Notes: a model not told the origin generated them from the sequence alone. Positions 26,581 through 38,864 are shown, counted from the stretch's first letter. The stretch: 64,000 nt of DNA from Fulvimonas soli (GCF_003148905.1 NZ_QGHC01000004.1:1-64000), one strand, 5' to 3'. Translations and numbers: made by a program.

Positions 26581-27195
26581 TCAGGGGGCGCTGAGGCCGG
26601 CGGCGGCGAAGCGCACCAGGTGGGCGACGGTCTGCTCGCGGTGGGCGGCCTCGCTGACGTCGCTCTTGCGCTGGATCATGCCGAAGCCGGACATGGCGTG
26701 GGTCAGCGCGCCGGTGACCAGGTCGATGCGCCAGTACAGCTCCTCCTTGCTCAGGCGGGGCAGCAGGCGGGCGAACTCGGCGGTGAACTGGCGCATCACG
26801 TGGCCGTAGTTCTCCGACAGGAACTGGCGCAGGGTGTCGTCGTGCTCGGCGAAGGCGCGCGCCAGCACGCGCATGAACAGCGAGCCGCTGCCGTCGCTGG
26901 ACAGCGCCAGGGCAGGGCGGATGAAGGCGTCGAGCACGTCCTCCAGGGTGGTCTGCGGCCGGCCGGCCACCTTGGCCAGCGCCGCCAGGCGGTGCGCGTT
27001 GAGGCTGTCCAGGCGGCGCCGGAACACTTCCTCGACCAGCCGGTCCTTGGAGCCGAAGTGGTAGTTCACCGCGGCCAGGTTGACGCCCGCGGCCGCGGTG
27101 AGTTGCCGCAGCGAGGCGCCGTCGAAGCCGCGCTGGGCGAACAGCTGCTCGGCGGCGGTGAGGATGCGTTCCTTGGTCGAGGCGGAGCTGTTCAC
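26581..27195 (-). CDS. TetR-family regulator, PsrA-like, of fatty-acid oxidation
   Basis: The 204-residue protein has an N-terminal TetR helix-turn-helix ([43 protein letters not shown], residues 9-51) and a ligand domain (PF17939-like region [11 protein letters not shown]). The HTH resembles PsrA, which represses beta-oxidation genes and is released by long-chain acyl ligands. A perfect CAAAC-N4-GTTTG palindrome lies 26 bp upstream of its start, pointing to autoregulation and joint control with fadB-fadA. The natural ligand is inferred. Confidence 0.85.
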   Translation of the reverse strand: MNSSASTKERILTAAEQLFAQRGFDGASLRQLTAAAGVNLAAVNYHFGSKDRLVEEVFRRRLDSLNAHRLAALAKVAGRPQTTLEDVLDAFIRPALALSSDGSGSLFMRVLARAFAEHDDTLRQFLSENYGHVMRQFTAEFARLLPRLSKEELYWRIDLVTGALTHAMSGFGMIQRKSDVSEAAHREQTVAHLVRFAAAGLSAP

Positions 27196-27220
27196 GCGGA
27201 TGGTTCCCCGGCGGCTGGAA

Positions 27221-27276
27221 TCAAACGATCGTTTGAGGATACGCGCGAGGCTTTCCGCCCGTCAAACGGCCGTTCG
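27221..27276. promoter_or_regulatory. PsrA-type operator pair upstream of the TetR-fad unit
   Basis: TCAAACGATCGTTTGA (27221-27236) is a perfect 16-bp palindrome containing CAAAC-N4-GTTTG, the motif of PsrA regulators. A second site CAAACGGCCGTTCG (27263-27276) deviates by one base. The 42-bp spacing (about four DNA turns) would allow two dimers on one face. The divergent ndk gene lies beyond. Confidence 0.7.
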
Positions 27277-27427
27277 CATCCATGGGCGTACGGGCTTGCG
27301 TATGGATGAGAATCTGTCAAACTTTCGTGAGCTAAATCCGCATTCCGTGTCGGGTTTGGTCCTACATTCGCCGGCACGATGCCGGCCCCGCCCACTCTCA
27401 AGTACCCGTATCCCCGGAGCAGACCGT

Positions 27428-27859
27428 ATGGCGCTGGAGCGCACCCTTTCCATCATCAAGCCGGATGCCGTTGCCAAGAACGTGATCGGCGAAATCTACG
27501 CCCGCTTCGAGAAGGCCGGCCTCAAGATCGTGGCCGCCAAGATGAAGCAGCTGTCGCGCAAGGAGGCCGAGGGCTTCTATGCCGTGCACAGGGCGCGCCC
27601 GTTCTTCAACGCGCTGGTCGAGTTCATGATCTCCGGCCCGGTGATGATCCAGGTGCTCGAAGGCGACAACGCCATCGCCCGCAACCGCGAGCTGATGGGC
27701 GCCACCAACCCGAAGGACGCCGCGCCGGGCACCATCCGCGCGGACTTCGCCGACTCGATCGACGCCAACGCGGTGCACGGCTCCGACGCCGCCGAGACCG
27801 CCAAGACCGAGATCGCCTACTTCTTCGCCGCGACCGAAATCCACGGCGACCGTTCCTGA
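27428..27859 (+). CDS. ndk: Nucleoside diphosphate kinase
   Basis: The 143-residue protein has the NDK sequence from [18 protein letters not shown] to [12 protein letters not shown]; His117 is the phosphorylated residue. It transfers phosphate from ATP to other NDPs to balance nucleotide pools. It heads the conserved ndk-rlmN-pilW-rodZ block. ATG 27428 is the only plausible start. Confidence 0.97.
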   Translation: MALERTLSIIKPDAVAKNVIGEIYARFEKAGLKIVAAKMKQLSRKEAEGFYAVHRARPFFNALVEFMISGPVMIQVLEGDNAIARNRELMGATNPKDAAPGTIRADFADSIDANAVHGSDAAETAKTEIAYFFAATEIHGDRS

Positions 27860-27870
27860 CCGCAAGGACC

Positions 27871-27898
27871 GGAAGGCGGCCCTCCGCGGCCGCTTTCC
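27871..27898. terminator. Hairpin after ndk
   Basis: GGAAGGCGGCC and GGCCGCTTTCC form an 11-bp stem with one mismatch and a 6-nt loop, 12 bp after the ndk stop. There is no long T tract, so termination strength is uncertain. Confidence 0.45.
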
Positions 27899-27926
27899 CC
27901 ACGAACCGCCCGCACACTGAAAGGTT

Positions 27927-29084
27927 GTGAACACTCCAGCATCCATGCCATCCGACCCGACCGCCCCGGCGGAAAAGGTCAACCTGCTCGACTTCGATCG
28001 CCAGGGGCTGCGCGACTTCTTCGCGCGGCTCGGCGAGAAGCCGTATCGCGCCGAGCAGGTGATGAAGTGGATCTACCACCGCCTGGAGGACCGCTTCGAG
28101 CACATGACCGACGTCGGCAAGGCGCTGCGGGCCAAGCTCGAGGCGTCGTGCTACATCGGCCCGCCGAAGACCCTGTTCGACAAGGGCGCCGCCGACGGCA
28201 CGCACAAGTGGCTGCTGGGCATGGACGGCGGCAACGCCGTCGAGGCGGTATACATCCCCGAGCCCACCCGCGGCACGCTGTGCGTGTCCTCGCAGGTGGG
28301 CTGCGGGCTCAACTGCCAGTTCTGCTCCACCGCCACGCAGGGCTTCAACCGCAACCTCGCCGCCGCCGAGATCATCGGCCAGATGTGGGTGGCGGCCAAG
28401 TACCTCGGCAACGTCACCCACCAGAACCGCCGCATCACCAACGTGGTGATGATGGGCATGGGCGAGCCGCTGCTGAACTTCGACAACGTGGTCGCGGCGA
28501 TGAGCCTGATGCGCGACGACCTGGGCTTCGGCCTGGCCTCCAAGCGCGTCACGCTGTCCACCGCCGGCCTGGTGCCGATGATCGACAAGCTGTCGGAGGC
28601 CATCGACGTGTCGCTGGCGGTGTCGCTGCACGCGGCCAACGACGAGCTGCGCACCGAGCTGGTGCCGCTCAACAAGCGCTACCCGATCGCCGAGCTGATG
28701 GGCGCCTGCCAGCGCTGGATCGCGCGCCGGCCGCGCACCTCGATCACCTTCGAGTACACCCTGATGAAGGGCGTGAACGACCAGCCCGAGCACGCGCGCC
28801 AGCTGATCAGGCTGATGCGCAAGCTGCCCACCGGCAGCTGCAAGGTCAACCTGATCCCGTTCAATCCCTTCCCGGGCACGCGCTTCGAGCGCTCGGACGC
28901 CGAGACCATCCGCGCGTTCCAGACCCAGCTGCTCAACGCCGACATCCTGACCATGCTGCGCCGCACCCGCGGCGACGACATCGATGCCGCCTGCGGCCAG
29001 CTCAAGGGCCAGGTGCTGGACCGCACGCGCCGCCAGGCCGAGTTCCGCAAACGACTGGAGGGGGAAGTGGTCCATGCGCATTGA
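27927..29084 (+). CDS. rlmN: Dual-specificity 23S rRNA/tRNA adenine-C2 methyltransferase RlmN
   Basis: The 385-residue radical-SAM protein carries the cluster-binding motif C-x3-C-x2-C at Cys126, Cys130 and Cys133 ([15 protein letters not shown]). A C-terminal active-site cysteine lies in [10 protein letters not shown] near residue 355. It methylates A2503 of 23S rRNA and A37 of some tRNAs. The GTG start at 27927 is used; ATG 27945 is an alternative. Its end overlaps pilW by 11 bp. Confidence 0.95.
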   Translation: MNTPASMPSDPTAPAEKVNLLDFDRQGLRDFFARLGEKPYRAEQVMKWIYHRLEDRFEHMTDVGKALRAKLEASCYIGPPKTLFDKGAADGTHKWLLGMDGGNAVEAVYIPEPTRGTLCVSSQVGCGLNCQFCSTATQGFNRNLAAAEIIGQMWVAAKYLGNVTHQNRRITNVVMMGMGEPLLNFDNVVAAMSLMRDDLGFGLASKRVTLSTAGLVPMIDKLSEAIDVSLAVSLHAANDELRTELVPLNKRYPIAELMGACQRWIARRPRTSITFEYTLMKGVNDQPEHARQLIRLMRKLPTGSCKVNLIPFNPFPGTRFERSDAETIRAFQTQLLNADILTMLRRTRGDDIDAACGQLKGQVLDRTRRQAEFRKRLEGEVVHAH

Positions 29085-29865
29085 ACGGGTCGCCATGCTC
29101 GCCGCGCTGCTGGCCGTGGCCGGCTGCGTCACCACGCACGACGGCAACACGCTGACCCCCTCGGGCAACATGCCGCATGCCAGCAAGAAGGACGAGGCGC
29201 AGGACGCCGCCCGCATCCACACCGAGCTGGGCCAGCAGTACCTCGCCAACGGCGACCTGCAGACGGCGCTGGAGAAGCTGACCAAGGCGCTGCAGTTCGA
29301 CCCGGACTATGCGCCGGCGCACACCGTGATCGCGGTGGTCTACGAGCGCATCAACCACCTGCCCGAGGCGGAGGGGCACTACCGCAAGGCGGTCGCGCTG
29401 GAGCCGACCAAGGGCGGTCCCAACAACAACCTCGGCGCCTTCCTGTGCAAGGTCGGCAAGTACGCCGAGGGCGAGAGCTACTTCGCCAGGGCCGTCGCCG
29501 ATCCGTTCTACCGCACCCCGGACGTGGCCTGGACCAACGACGGCGTCTGCCGGCTGCGCGCCGGCGACAAGGCCGGCGCCGAGGCCAGCTTCCGCAAGGC
29601 GGTCGACGCCAACCCGCAGAACGGCGAGGCGCTGCTGCAGCTTGCCAATCTGCTCTACCTGAACAACGATGCGTTCCGCGCGCGCGCCTTCCTGCAGCGG
29701 TTCGACGCACTGGGCCAGCCCAGCGCCGTCTCGCTGAAGCTCGGCCACGACATCGAAACCCGCCTGGGCAACAAGGACGCGGCCCTCAATTACGGCAAAC
29801 GCCTGCAGAGCCAGTTCCCGGACTCGGAACAGGCCCGTGCCCTCGATGCAACCGCAAGCCAATGA
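29074..29865 (+). CDS. pilW: Type IV pilus biogenesis lipoprotein PilW/PilF (TPR)
   Basis: The 263-residue protein has a lipoprotein signal ending LLAVAGC with lipidated Cys18 and about six tetratricopeptide repeats (for example [20 protein letters not shown] and [20 protein letters not shown]). PilF/PilW is the outer-membrane pilotin that assembles the PilQ secretin. It overlaps both rlmN (11 bp) and rodZ (ATGA, 4 bp), so the genes are translationally coupled. Other pilus genes are not in this window. Confidence 0.92.
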   Translation: MRIERVAMLAALLAVAGCVTTHDGNTLTPSGNMPHASKKDEAQDAARIHTELGQQYLANGDLQTALEKLTKALQFDPDYAPAHTVIAVVYERINHLPEAEGHYRKAVALEPTKGGPNNNLGAFLCKVGKYAEGESYFARAVADPFYRTPDVAWTNDGVCRLRAGDKAGAEASFRKAVDANPQNGEALLQLANLLYLNNDAFRARAFLQRFDALGQPSAVSLKLGHDIETRLGNKDAALNYGKRLQSQFPDSEQARALDATASQ

Positions 29866-30857
29866 CGTCACAGCAGTCCCATCCGGCCGGACACGATCCG
29901 CGTGAGAAGGATCTGTTCGACAATCGTTCGGTGAATACGGAAGCTCTACCGCCTGAAACCCATGCCGCCAGCTTCGGCAGCCGCCTGCGCGCGGCGCGCG
30001 AGGCGCGCGGCCTCGACCTGGAGAGCTGCGGGCATGCGCTGAAGCTGCCCGTGCGCGTGTTGCGCCAGCTGGAGAGCGACCAGCACGAAGGCATCGACCA
30101 CCAGATCTACCTCGGCAGCTACATCGGCAAGTACGCGCGCCACCTGGGCGTCGACGAGGCCGCGATCCAGGCCGAGCTCGCGCGCATCAAGCGCGCCGGC
30201 GCCGAGCCGGCGCTGGTGGCCACCGGCGGCATCTCGCACTCGCGCTACCTGCTCGAGCGCTACGCCACCGCGGCCACCTACGTGGTGCTCACCGCGGTGA
30301 TCGTGGTGCCGGTGATCTGGCTGGGCGTGCGCGGCACGCTCGACCGCGACATGAGCCATCTCGCGCCGCTCGACGCCACGCCGGTGGTGCAGCAGGACGC
30401 GCCGGCGCGCGCCGGCTCCGCCATGCCGCCGGTCGCCGTTCCCGCGCAGCGCGCGGACGCGCCGGCGCAGGGCGACGGTCAGCCGCTGATGGCCTCGATG
30501 GCGCCGTTCCCGAACCTCGGCAGCGAGACGCTGCAGGCGGCCAAGCCGCAGGCGTCGGCCGCCGAGGCCGGCAGCGCGGACGCGGGCGGCCACGTGCTCG
30601 GCCTCAGCCTGGCCGAGGCGAGCTGGGTCGAGGTCGTCGACGGCAAGGGCACGCGCCTGGAGTACGGCCTGCTGCCGGCCGGCAGCAACAAGACTTACCG
30701 CAGCGGGCAGCCGCTGGACGTGCGCATCGGCAACGCCGAGGGCGCGCAGGTCAGCATCGACGGCCAGCCGGTCGCGCTGGACGGCTACCGCCGCGCCAAC
30801 GTCGCGCATTTCCGCGTCCAGCTGCAGGACGGCAAGGCCGTGCCCGCGGGCATGTGA
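29862..30857 (+). CDS. rodZ: Helix-turn-helix membrane protein, RodZ-type
   Basis: The 331-residue protein has a cytoplasmic HTH domain (FGSRLRAAREARGLDLESC to IYLGSYIGKYARHLG, residues 37-100). One transmembrane helix follows (YVVLTAVIVVPVIWLGV, near 145-162), then an Ala/Pro-rich linker and a periplasmic DUF4115 beta-domain (ASWVEVVDGKGTRLEYGLL). RodZ links MreB to the elongasome and keeps rod shape. The 144 bp after it hold no gene; in many gammaproteobacteria ispG and often hisS follow here. Confidence 0.88.
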   Translation: MTSQQSHPAGHDPREKDLFDNRSVNTEALPPETHAASFGSRLRAAREARGLDLESCGHALKLPVRVLRQLESDQHEGIDHQIYLGSYIGKYARHLGVDEAAIQAELARIKRAGAEPALVATGGISHSRYLLERYATAATYVVLTAVIVVPVIWLGVRGTLDRDMSHLAPLDATPVVQQDAPARAGSAMPPVAVPAQRADAPAQGDGQPLMASMAPFPNLGSETLQAAKPQASAAEAGSADAGGHVLGLSLAEASWVEVVDGKGTRLEYGLLPAGSNKTYRSGQPLDVRIGNAEGAQVSIDGQPVALDGYRRANVAHFRVQLQDGKAVPAGM

Positions 30858-31001
30858 TGCGTCGCCCGGCCTCGCCGGGCGGTGCATTTCGGTTATGCTT
30901 CCCCTTTGTCCGCCGCACGCCGGCGGGCCGCGGCATCTCATCCCTCGTGCACGACCCGCTCCCGCATGCGCGGGCGGCGCGGTCCCCAAAACGGTGAAGG
31001 C

Positions 31002-31652
31002 ATGGCATTCGACGCATACGACGATTACGAACAGGGCGAGCTCGTACAGAAGTGGCTGCGCCAGAACGGCCTCTCGATCGTCGTCGGCATCGCCATCGGC
31101 CTGGTCGGCATCTTCGGCTGGCAGCAGTGGCGCAACCACCAGGCCTCGCGGCAGATGGCCGCGGCCAATCTCTACCAGCAGCTGCAGGCCGCGGTGCTCG
31201 CCGGGCAGAACGACCAGGCCGACCGCCTGACCGGCCAGCTGCAGAGCGAGTTCGCCGACTCCAGCTACACCGCCTTCGCGGTCGGCGAGCGCGCGCAGCG
31301 CGAGGTGCAGGCCAAGCAGCTGGACAGGGCGCTGGCCTCGCTGCAGTGGGCCGAGGGCCACCTGAAGGACGCGGCGCTGAAGGCGCTGATGCAGCTGCGC
31401 ATCGCCCAGGTGGAGCTGGCCTCGGGCAAGGCCGCCGACGCGCTGGCGCGGATCGACGGCGTGGCCGGCGACGCCTACAAGGGGCTGGCGCAGGAACTAC
31501 GCGGCGATGCGCTGGTCAAGCTCAACCGTCCGGACGACGCGCGCAAGGCCTACGAGGCCGCGCTGGCGGCGCTGGGCGAGGACGCGCCGCAACGCGGCGC
31601 CTTGCAGATGAAACTCGACGATCTGGCCGTGGCCGGGAAGCAGGGTGCATGA
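31002..31652 (+). CDS. yfgM: YfgM-family ancillary SecYEG translocon subunit
   Basis: The 216-residue protein starts MAFDAYDDYEQGELVQKWLRQNG. It has a single N-terminal transmembrane helix (LSIVVGIAIGLVGIFGW, residues 24-40) and a periplasmic TPR-like domain, the standard YfgM layout. YfgM works with PpiD at the Sec translocon and affects chaperone traffic. The start codon of bamB overlaps its stop (ATGA). Confidence 0.9.
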   Translation: MAFDAYDDYEQGELVQKWLRQNGLSIVVGIAIGLVGIFGWQQWRNHQASRQMAAANLYQQLQAAVLAGQNDQADRLTGQLQSEFADSSYTAFAVGERAQREVQAKQLDRALASLQWAEGHLKDAALKALMQLRIAQVELASGKAADALARIDGVAGDAYKGLAQELRGDALVKLNRPDDARKAYEAALAALGEDAPQRGALQMKLDDLAVAGKQGA

Positions 31653-32860
31653 AAGCTGGTCTGATGAAACGCGCGCTGCTGGTCGCGGCGACTTCGCTGG
31701 TGGCGCTGGCGGGCTGCCACTCGTTCAAGAAGGAGAACGTCCAGCCGCCGACTCCGCTGGCCAAGGACTTCAAGCCGACCGTGCAGGTGCAGCGGCTGTG
31801 GACCGCGCGCGTGGGCAAGGGCGCCGGCGAGACCGGCCTGCGCCTGCGTCCGGCGGTGGTCGACGGCGTGCTGTACGCGGCGAGCAACGACGGCGAGCTG
31901 GCCGCGTTCGACGCCAGCAGCGGCAAGACGCTGTGGTCCAAGAGCTCGCGCACGCACGGCTGGTTCGGCTGGGGCGACAAGAAGCGCAAGGACGCCTTCT
32001 ACGCCGGCGGCCCGGTGGTGAGCGGCGACCTGCTGGTGATCGGCACGCTCGACGGCCACGTCTACGGCGTCAACGCGAAGGACGGCAGCCCGCGCTGGGA
32101 GGCGGCGCTGTCCTCGGAAGTGCTGGCCACCCCGTCGATCGCCAACGGCCTGGTCGTGGCGCGCACCGGCGACGGCCGCCTCTACGGCCTGGACGCCGGC
32201 AGCGGCGAGCGCCGCTGGGTCTACGACCAGACGGCCGTGCCGCTGCTCAGCCTGCGCGGCAACGGCCCGCTGCTGATCGCCAACGGCGTGGTGTTCTTCG
32301 GCAGCGACGCCGGCAAGCTGGTGGCGGTGCGGCTGGACAACGGCGAGAAGCTGTGGGAGCAGTCGCTGGCCAACGGCGAGGGCCGCACCGACATCGAGCG
32401 CCTGGACGACGCCGACGGCAGCATCCTGCTGGACGGCAGCACGCTCTACGGCGCCGCCTACCACGGCAACCTGGTGGCGATCGACGGCCCCAGCGGCCGC
32501 CCGCTGTGGTCGCATCCGTTCTCCACCTTCACCTCGCTGGCGGCCGGCGGCAACGCGCTGTACGGCGTCAACGACGAGTCGCAGGTGTGGGCGTTCGACA
32601 AGAACGGCGGCGCCGACATGTGGAAGAACGACGCGCTGAGGTACCGCTGGCTCACCGGCCCGGCGGTGCAGGGCAACTACGCGGTGGTCGGCGACATGGA
32701 AGGCTACGTGCACTGGCTGCAGACCGGCGACGGCGCGCTGGCCGCGCGCGAGCGCCTGTCCAAGAAGGCCATCCGCGCGCAGCCGGTGGTGGCCGGCGAC
32801 ACCGTGTACGTCGAGGACGTGAAGGGCCGCATCGGCGCCTACCGCCTCGGCGCGCACTGA
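31649..32860 (+). CDS. bamB: Outer-membrane protein assembly factor BamB (lipoprotein)
   Basis: The 403-residue protein has a lipobox LVALAGC (Cys23) and an eight-bladed beta-propeller with PQQ-like repeats (GVLYAASNDGELAAFDASSGKTLW, DGHVYGVNAKDGSPRW, GRLYGLDAGSGERRW). BamB supports BamA in inserting beta-barrel proteins. This is relevant to the giant autotransporter further along the window. It is followed by der after 22 bp. Confidence 0.95.
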   Translation: MKAGLMKRALLVAATSLVALAGCHSFKKENVQPPTPLAKDFKPTVQVQRLWTARVGKGAGETGLRLRPAVVDGVLYAASNDGELAAFDASSGKTLWSKSSRTHGWFGWGDKKRKDAFYAGGPVVSGDLLVIGTLDGHVYGVNAKDGSPRWEAALSSEVLATPSIANGLVVARTGDGRLYGLDAGSGERRWVYDQTAVPLLSLRGNGPLLIANGVVFFGSDAGKLVAVRLDNGEKLWEQSLANGEGRTDIERLDDADGSILLDGSTLYGAAYHGNLVAIDGPSGRPLWSHPFSTFTSLAAGGNALYGVNDESQVWAFDKNGGADMWKNDALRYRWLTGPAVQGNYAVVGDMEGYVHWLQTGDGALAARERLSKKAIRAQPVVAGDTVYVEDVKGRIGAYRLGAH

Positions 32861-32882
32861 CCGCAAGGAACCATGCGGACCC

Positions 32883-34283
32883 ATGCTGCCCGTCGTCGCC
32901 CTGGTCGGCCGCCCCAACGTCGGTAAGTCGACCCTCTTCAACGCGCTGACGCGCAGCCGCGACGCCCTGGTGGCCGACCTGCCGGGCGTCACCCGCGACC
33001 GCCACTACGGCGTCTGCCGCCTCGGCGCGCGGCCGTTCGTGGCGGTCGACACCGGCGGCCTGTCCGGCGTGGACGAGGGGCTGGACGCGCTCACCGCGCA
33101 GCAGGTGCGCCTGGCCATCGGCGAGGCGCAGGCGCTGGTGTTCGTGGTGGACGCGCGCGAGGGCCTGCTGCCGCAGGACCGCGGCATCCTCGACGAGCTG
33201 CGCCGCAGCGGCAAGCCCATCGTGCTGGCGGTCAACAAGACCGACGGGCTGGACGTGCAGGGCGCGCTGGCGGAGTTTTCCCGCTTCGGCATCGCCGCCA
33301 CGCTGCCGCTCTCGGCCGCGCACAACCGCGGCACCGACGACCTGGTCGGGGCGCTGCTGCCGCTGCTGCCGGAGGACGCGCACGAGGAGCTGGCCGAAGG
33401 CGGGGACGACTCCATCCGCGTCGCCATCGTCGGCCGTCCCAACGCCGGCAAGTCCACCCTGGTCAACCGCCTGCTCGGCGAGGACCGCCTGGTCGTCTCG
33501 GACGTCGCCGGCACCACGCGCGACCCGATCCGCGTGCCGCTGGAGCGCGACGGCCGCAGGTACACCCTGATCGACACCGCCGGCGTGCGGCGCAAGGCGC
33601 GCGTCGAGGAGGCGTTGGAGAAGTTCAGCGTGATCAAGACGCTGCAGTCGATGGCCGCCGCCCAGGTGGTGGTGGTGATGGTCGACGCGCGCGAGAACCT
33701 GGCCGACCAGGACCTCACCCTGATCGGCCACGCGGTGGACGAGGGCCGGGCGCTGGTGATCGCCGTCAACAAGTGGGACGGTCTGGACGCCTACCAGCGC
33801 GAGCAGTGCCAGCGCGCGCTGGAGCGGCGCCTGCAGTTCGTCGAATGGGCCAAGGTGGTGTTCATCTCGGCGCTGCACGGCTCGGGCCTGCGCGAGCTGA
33901 TGCGCGCCATCGTGCGCGCGCACGCGGCGGCGACCCGCACGCTGGGCTCGGCCGACCTCACCCGCACGCTGGAAAAGGCCTACGAGAACTACCAGCCGCC
34001 GCTGGTGCGCGGCCACGCGCCCAAGCTGCGTTTCGCCCATCCTGGCGGCAGCAACCCGCCCACCATCGTCATCCACGGCAGCCGCACGAAGCACATCGCG
34101 CCGGCGTACCGCCGCTACCTGGAAGGCTTTTTCCGCCAGCGCTACAAGCTGGAGGGCACGCCCATCCGCATCGAGTTCCGCGAGGGCGAGAACCCGTTCG
34201 CCGGCAAGAAGAACGTGCTCACCGAAGGGCAGATCCGCAAGCGGCAGCGGATGATCCGCGAGATGAAGCGGCGCAAGAAGTAG
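32883..34283 (+). CDS. der: Ribosome-associated GTPase Der (EngA)
   Basis: The 466-residue protein has two consecutive GTPase domains with P-loops GRPNVGKST (residues 9-17) and GRPNAGKST (near 184-192), NKTDG and NKWDG specificity motifs, and a C-terminal KH-like domain ending in a basic tail (KRQRMIREMKRRKK). Der is essential for 50S subunit assembly. Its position after bamB is conserved. The following 266 bp contain a REPIN-like repeat pair and no gene. Confidence 0.96.
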   Translation: MLPVVALVGRPNVGKSTLFNALTRSRDALVADLPGVTRDRHYGVCRLGARPFVAVDTGGLSGVDEGLDALTAQQVRLAIGEAQALVFVVDAREGLLPQDRGILDELRRSGKPIVLAVNKTDGLDVQGALAEFSRFGIAATLPLSAAHNRGTDDLVGALLPLLPEDAHEELAEGGDDSIRVAIVGRPNAGKSTLVNRLLGEDRLVVSDVAGTTRDPIRVPLERDGRRYTLIDTAGVRRKARVEEALEKFSVIKTLQSMAAAQVVVVMVDARENLADQDLTLIGHAVDEGRALVIAVNKWDGLDAYQREQCQRALERRLQFVEWAKVVFISALHGSGLRELMRAIVRAHAAATRTLGSADLTRTLEKAYENYQPPLVRGHAPKLRFAHPGGSNPPTIVIHGSRTKHIAPAYRRYLEGFFRQRYKLEGTPIRIEFREGENPFAGKKNVLTEGQIRKRQRMIREMKRRKK

Positions 34284-34380
34284 GCGGGTTCGGCGCCTTT
34301 CGGGCCCGACGCCCGTTTCGATGTGCGAAGCCGAAGCGGCGTTGTCCATCGCCGATACGAACCTGCCCACCGCTTTCTTC

Positions 34381-34500
34381 CGCTTCCCTCCGGGGGGAGG
34401 ACCGAGGTGAGGGGGCGGGGCTCGCGGCGGCATTTCATCCTTCGTGCCTCGCGGCAAGCGTGGCCCCTCACCCCGGCCCTCTCCCCGCAGGGGAGAGGGC
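34381..34500. repeat. REP doublet (REPIN-like) after der
   Basis: A well-conserved REP (34463-34500, same type as 15234-15271) faces an inverted, more diverged copy at about 34381-34420. The spacer between them is about 42 bp. Inverted REP pairs are the mobile unit spread by RAYT transposases; no RAYT gene is in the window. Confidence 0.6.
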
Positions 34501-34549
34501 GCAAGGCATGGGCGATCCGATCGAAGTTGGCGTGTCCTACACTCTGGCC

Positions 34550-35719
34550 ATGACCGCCTATCCCGACCGCCAGTCCTGGCTGACCGACCTGCGCAGCCGC
34601 ATCCCGGAAGTCGCTCCCGCCGAGGCGCTGGCGCGCCAGGCGCAGGGCGCGCTGCTGCTCGACGTGCGCGAGGACGGCGAGCGCGCCGCCGGTACGCCGG
34701 CGGGCGCGCTGGGCCTTTCGCGCGGCTTTCTCGAATTGCGCATCGGACAGGTCGAGCCGGACCGCCGCCGGCCGATCCTGGCGCTGTGCGGCAGCGGCCA
34801 GCGCTCGCTGCTGGCCGCCGAGGCGCTGCAGCGAATGGGCTATGCCGAGGTGGCCTCGGTGGCCGGCGGCTTCGAGCGCTGGAAGGCCGAGGGATTGCCG
34901 ATTGCGCAGGGCGCGCCCGACGCCGACGCGGCCGAGCGCTACGCGCGCCAGCTGCGCCTGCCGCAGGTCGGCGAGGCGGGGCAGGCGCGGCTCGCCGCGG
35001 CGAAGGTGGTGCTGCTCGGCGCCGGCGGCCTCGGCGCGCCGGCGGCGCTGTACCTGGCCGCGGCCGGCGTGGGCCGGCTCACGCTGGTCGACGACGACCG
35101 CGTGGAGCGCTCCAACCTGCACCGCCAGGTGATCCACGCCGACGCGCGCGTGGGCATGCCCAAGACCGAGTCGGCGCGGCTGACGCTGGCCGCGCTCAAC
35201 CCGCGCGTGCGCGTGGAGACGCGCAGCGAGCGCCTGCACGCCGGCAACGTGGAGGCGCTGCTGGCCGGCCACGACGTGCTGATCGACGGCGCCGACAACT
35301 TCCCCGCGCGCTACCTGCTGGCCGCGGCCTCGCTGCGCCTGCAGCTGCCGATGGTGTACGGTGCGGTGGAGCGCTTCGCCGGGCAGGTCAGCGTGTTCGA
35401 CCCGCGCCGCGCCGGTTCGCCGTGCTACCGCTGCCTGTTTCCCGAGCCGCCGGCTGCCGCCGACGCGCCGAACTGCAGCGAGGCCGGCGTGCTCGGCGTG
35501 CTGCCGGGCATCGTGGGCCTGCTGCAGGCGACCGAGGCGCTGAAGCTGATCCTCGGCATCGGCGAGCCGCTGGTCGGCCGTCTGCTGGCCTTCGACGCGC
35601 TGGCGATGCGCTTCCGCGAGACGCGCCTGCCGCGCGACCCGGCCTGCCCGGGCTGCGGCGCCGACGCGGTGTTCCGCGGCTACGAGGACGTGGCGCGGTT
35701 CTGCGCCGCCGCCGGCTGA
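34550..35719 (+). CDS. moeB: Rhodanese-MoeB/ThiF fusion, sulphur-carrier adenylyltransferase
   Basis: The 389-residue protein has an N-terminal rhodanese domain with persulphide Cys80 (LCGSGQRSL). An E1-like MoeB/ThiF domain follows, with the ATP loop GAGGLG at 157-162, a DDDRVERSNLHRQ motif, zinc CxxC pairs (SPCYRC and CPGCGA) and the conserved PNCSEAGVLG segment. Such proteins adenylate the C-terminal Gly-Gly of MoaD or ThiS and supply sulphur. The reverse domain order (rhodanese first) differs from eukaryotic MOCS3. Its last 40 bp overlap the convergent GNAT gene. Confidence 0.88.
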   Translation: MTAYPDRQSWLTDLRSRIPEVAPAEALARQAQGALLLDVREDGERAAGTPAGALGLSRGFLELRIGQVEPDRRRPILALCGSGQRSLLAAEALQRMGYAEVASVAGGFERWKAEGLPIAQGAPDADAAERYARQLRLPQVGEAGQARLAAAKVVLLGAGGLGAPAALYLAAAGVGRLTLVDDDRVERSNLHRQVIHADARVGMPKTESARLTLAALNPRVRVETRSERLHAGNVEALLAGHDVLIDGADNFPARYLLAAASLRLQLPMVYGAVERFAGQVSVFDPRRAGSPCYRCLFPEPPAAADAPNCSEAGVLGVLPGIVGLLQATEALKLILGIGEPLVGRLLAFDALAMRFRETRLPRDPACPGCGADAVFRGYEDVARFCAAAG

Positions 35720-36282
35720 GCGAGGTCGGACGGAATCAGCGCGTACACCGCCGCGTCCGTCGCCGCGCCCCGCGCCCACAGGCGCTGGCGCGCGATGCAC
35801 TCGAAGCGCGCGCCGAGCTTCTCGGCGGTGCGCCGGCTGGCGCGGTTGTCCGGATGCGCGACGATCTCGATGCGGACCAGCCCCAGGCGCCCGAAGCCGA
35901 AGCGCGCCACCGCCAGCGCGGCGCGCGCCGCCAGGCCGCGGCCCTGCCGCGACTGGCGCACCCAGTAGCCGAGGTTGGCGCTGCGGTGCAGCCGGTTGCG
36001 CTGGTTGAGGCCGACGCCGCCCTGCACCACGCCGGTGGCCGCATCGAACAGGCCGAACGCGAACTGCTCGCCCGCCTCCCAGCTCTCCCGGCAATGCGCG
36101 ATCCACGCCTGCGCCTCGGCCATGCCGTAGCCGGCGTGGCACCACGGCAGCCAGCGTCCCACGCTGTCCAGCGAGGTCCGCACGGCGTCGAGCAGGGCAC
36201 CGGCGTCCTGCGGCTGCCAGGGCCTCACGCGCAGCGGGCCGTCGGCGAGCTCGACGGCGGGATCGATGGATTCCGTCGGCAC
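35680..36282 (-). CDS. RimJ/RimL-type GNAT acetyltransferase
   Basis: The 200-residue protein has the RimJ/RimL pattern: LRVRPWQPQDAGALLDAV, GGVGLNQRNRLHRSANLGYW, acetyl-CoA loop VRQSRQGRGLAARA (near residues 108-121) and HPDNRASRRTAEKLGARFE. Family members acetylate ribosomal protein N-termini or free amines; the substrate here is unknown. It overlaps the moeB-like gene by 40 bp tail to tail. Confidence 0.85.
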   Translation of the reverse strand: MPTESIDPAVELADGPLRVRPWQPQDAGALLDAVRTSLDSVGRWLPWCHAGYGMAEAQAWIAHCRESWEAGEQFAFGLFDAATGVVQGGVGLNQRNRLHRSANLGYWVRQSRQGRGLAARAALAVARFGFGRLGLVRIEIVAHPDNRASRRTAEKLGARFECIARQRLWARGAATDAAVYALIPSDLAQPAAAQNRATSS

Positions 36283-36354
36283 GGGAAGCCTTCCTCCGTT
36301 TGTGCGCCTCTCGGCCAGTCAGGATAATGTGCGCCTTTACGGACGGGCAGGGCC

Positions 36355-38863
<2,509 letters not shown>

Positions 38864-38864
38864 G

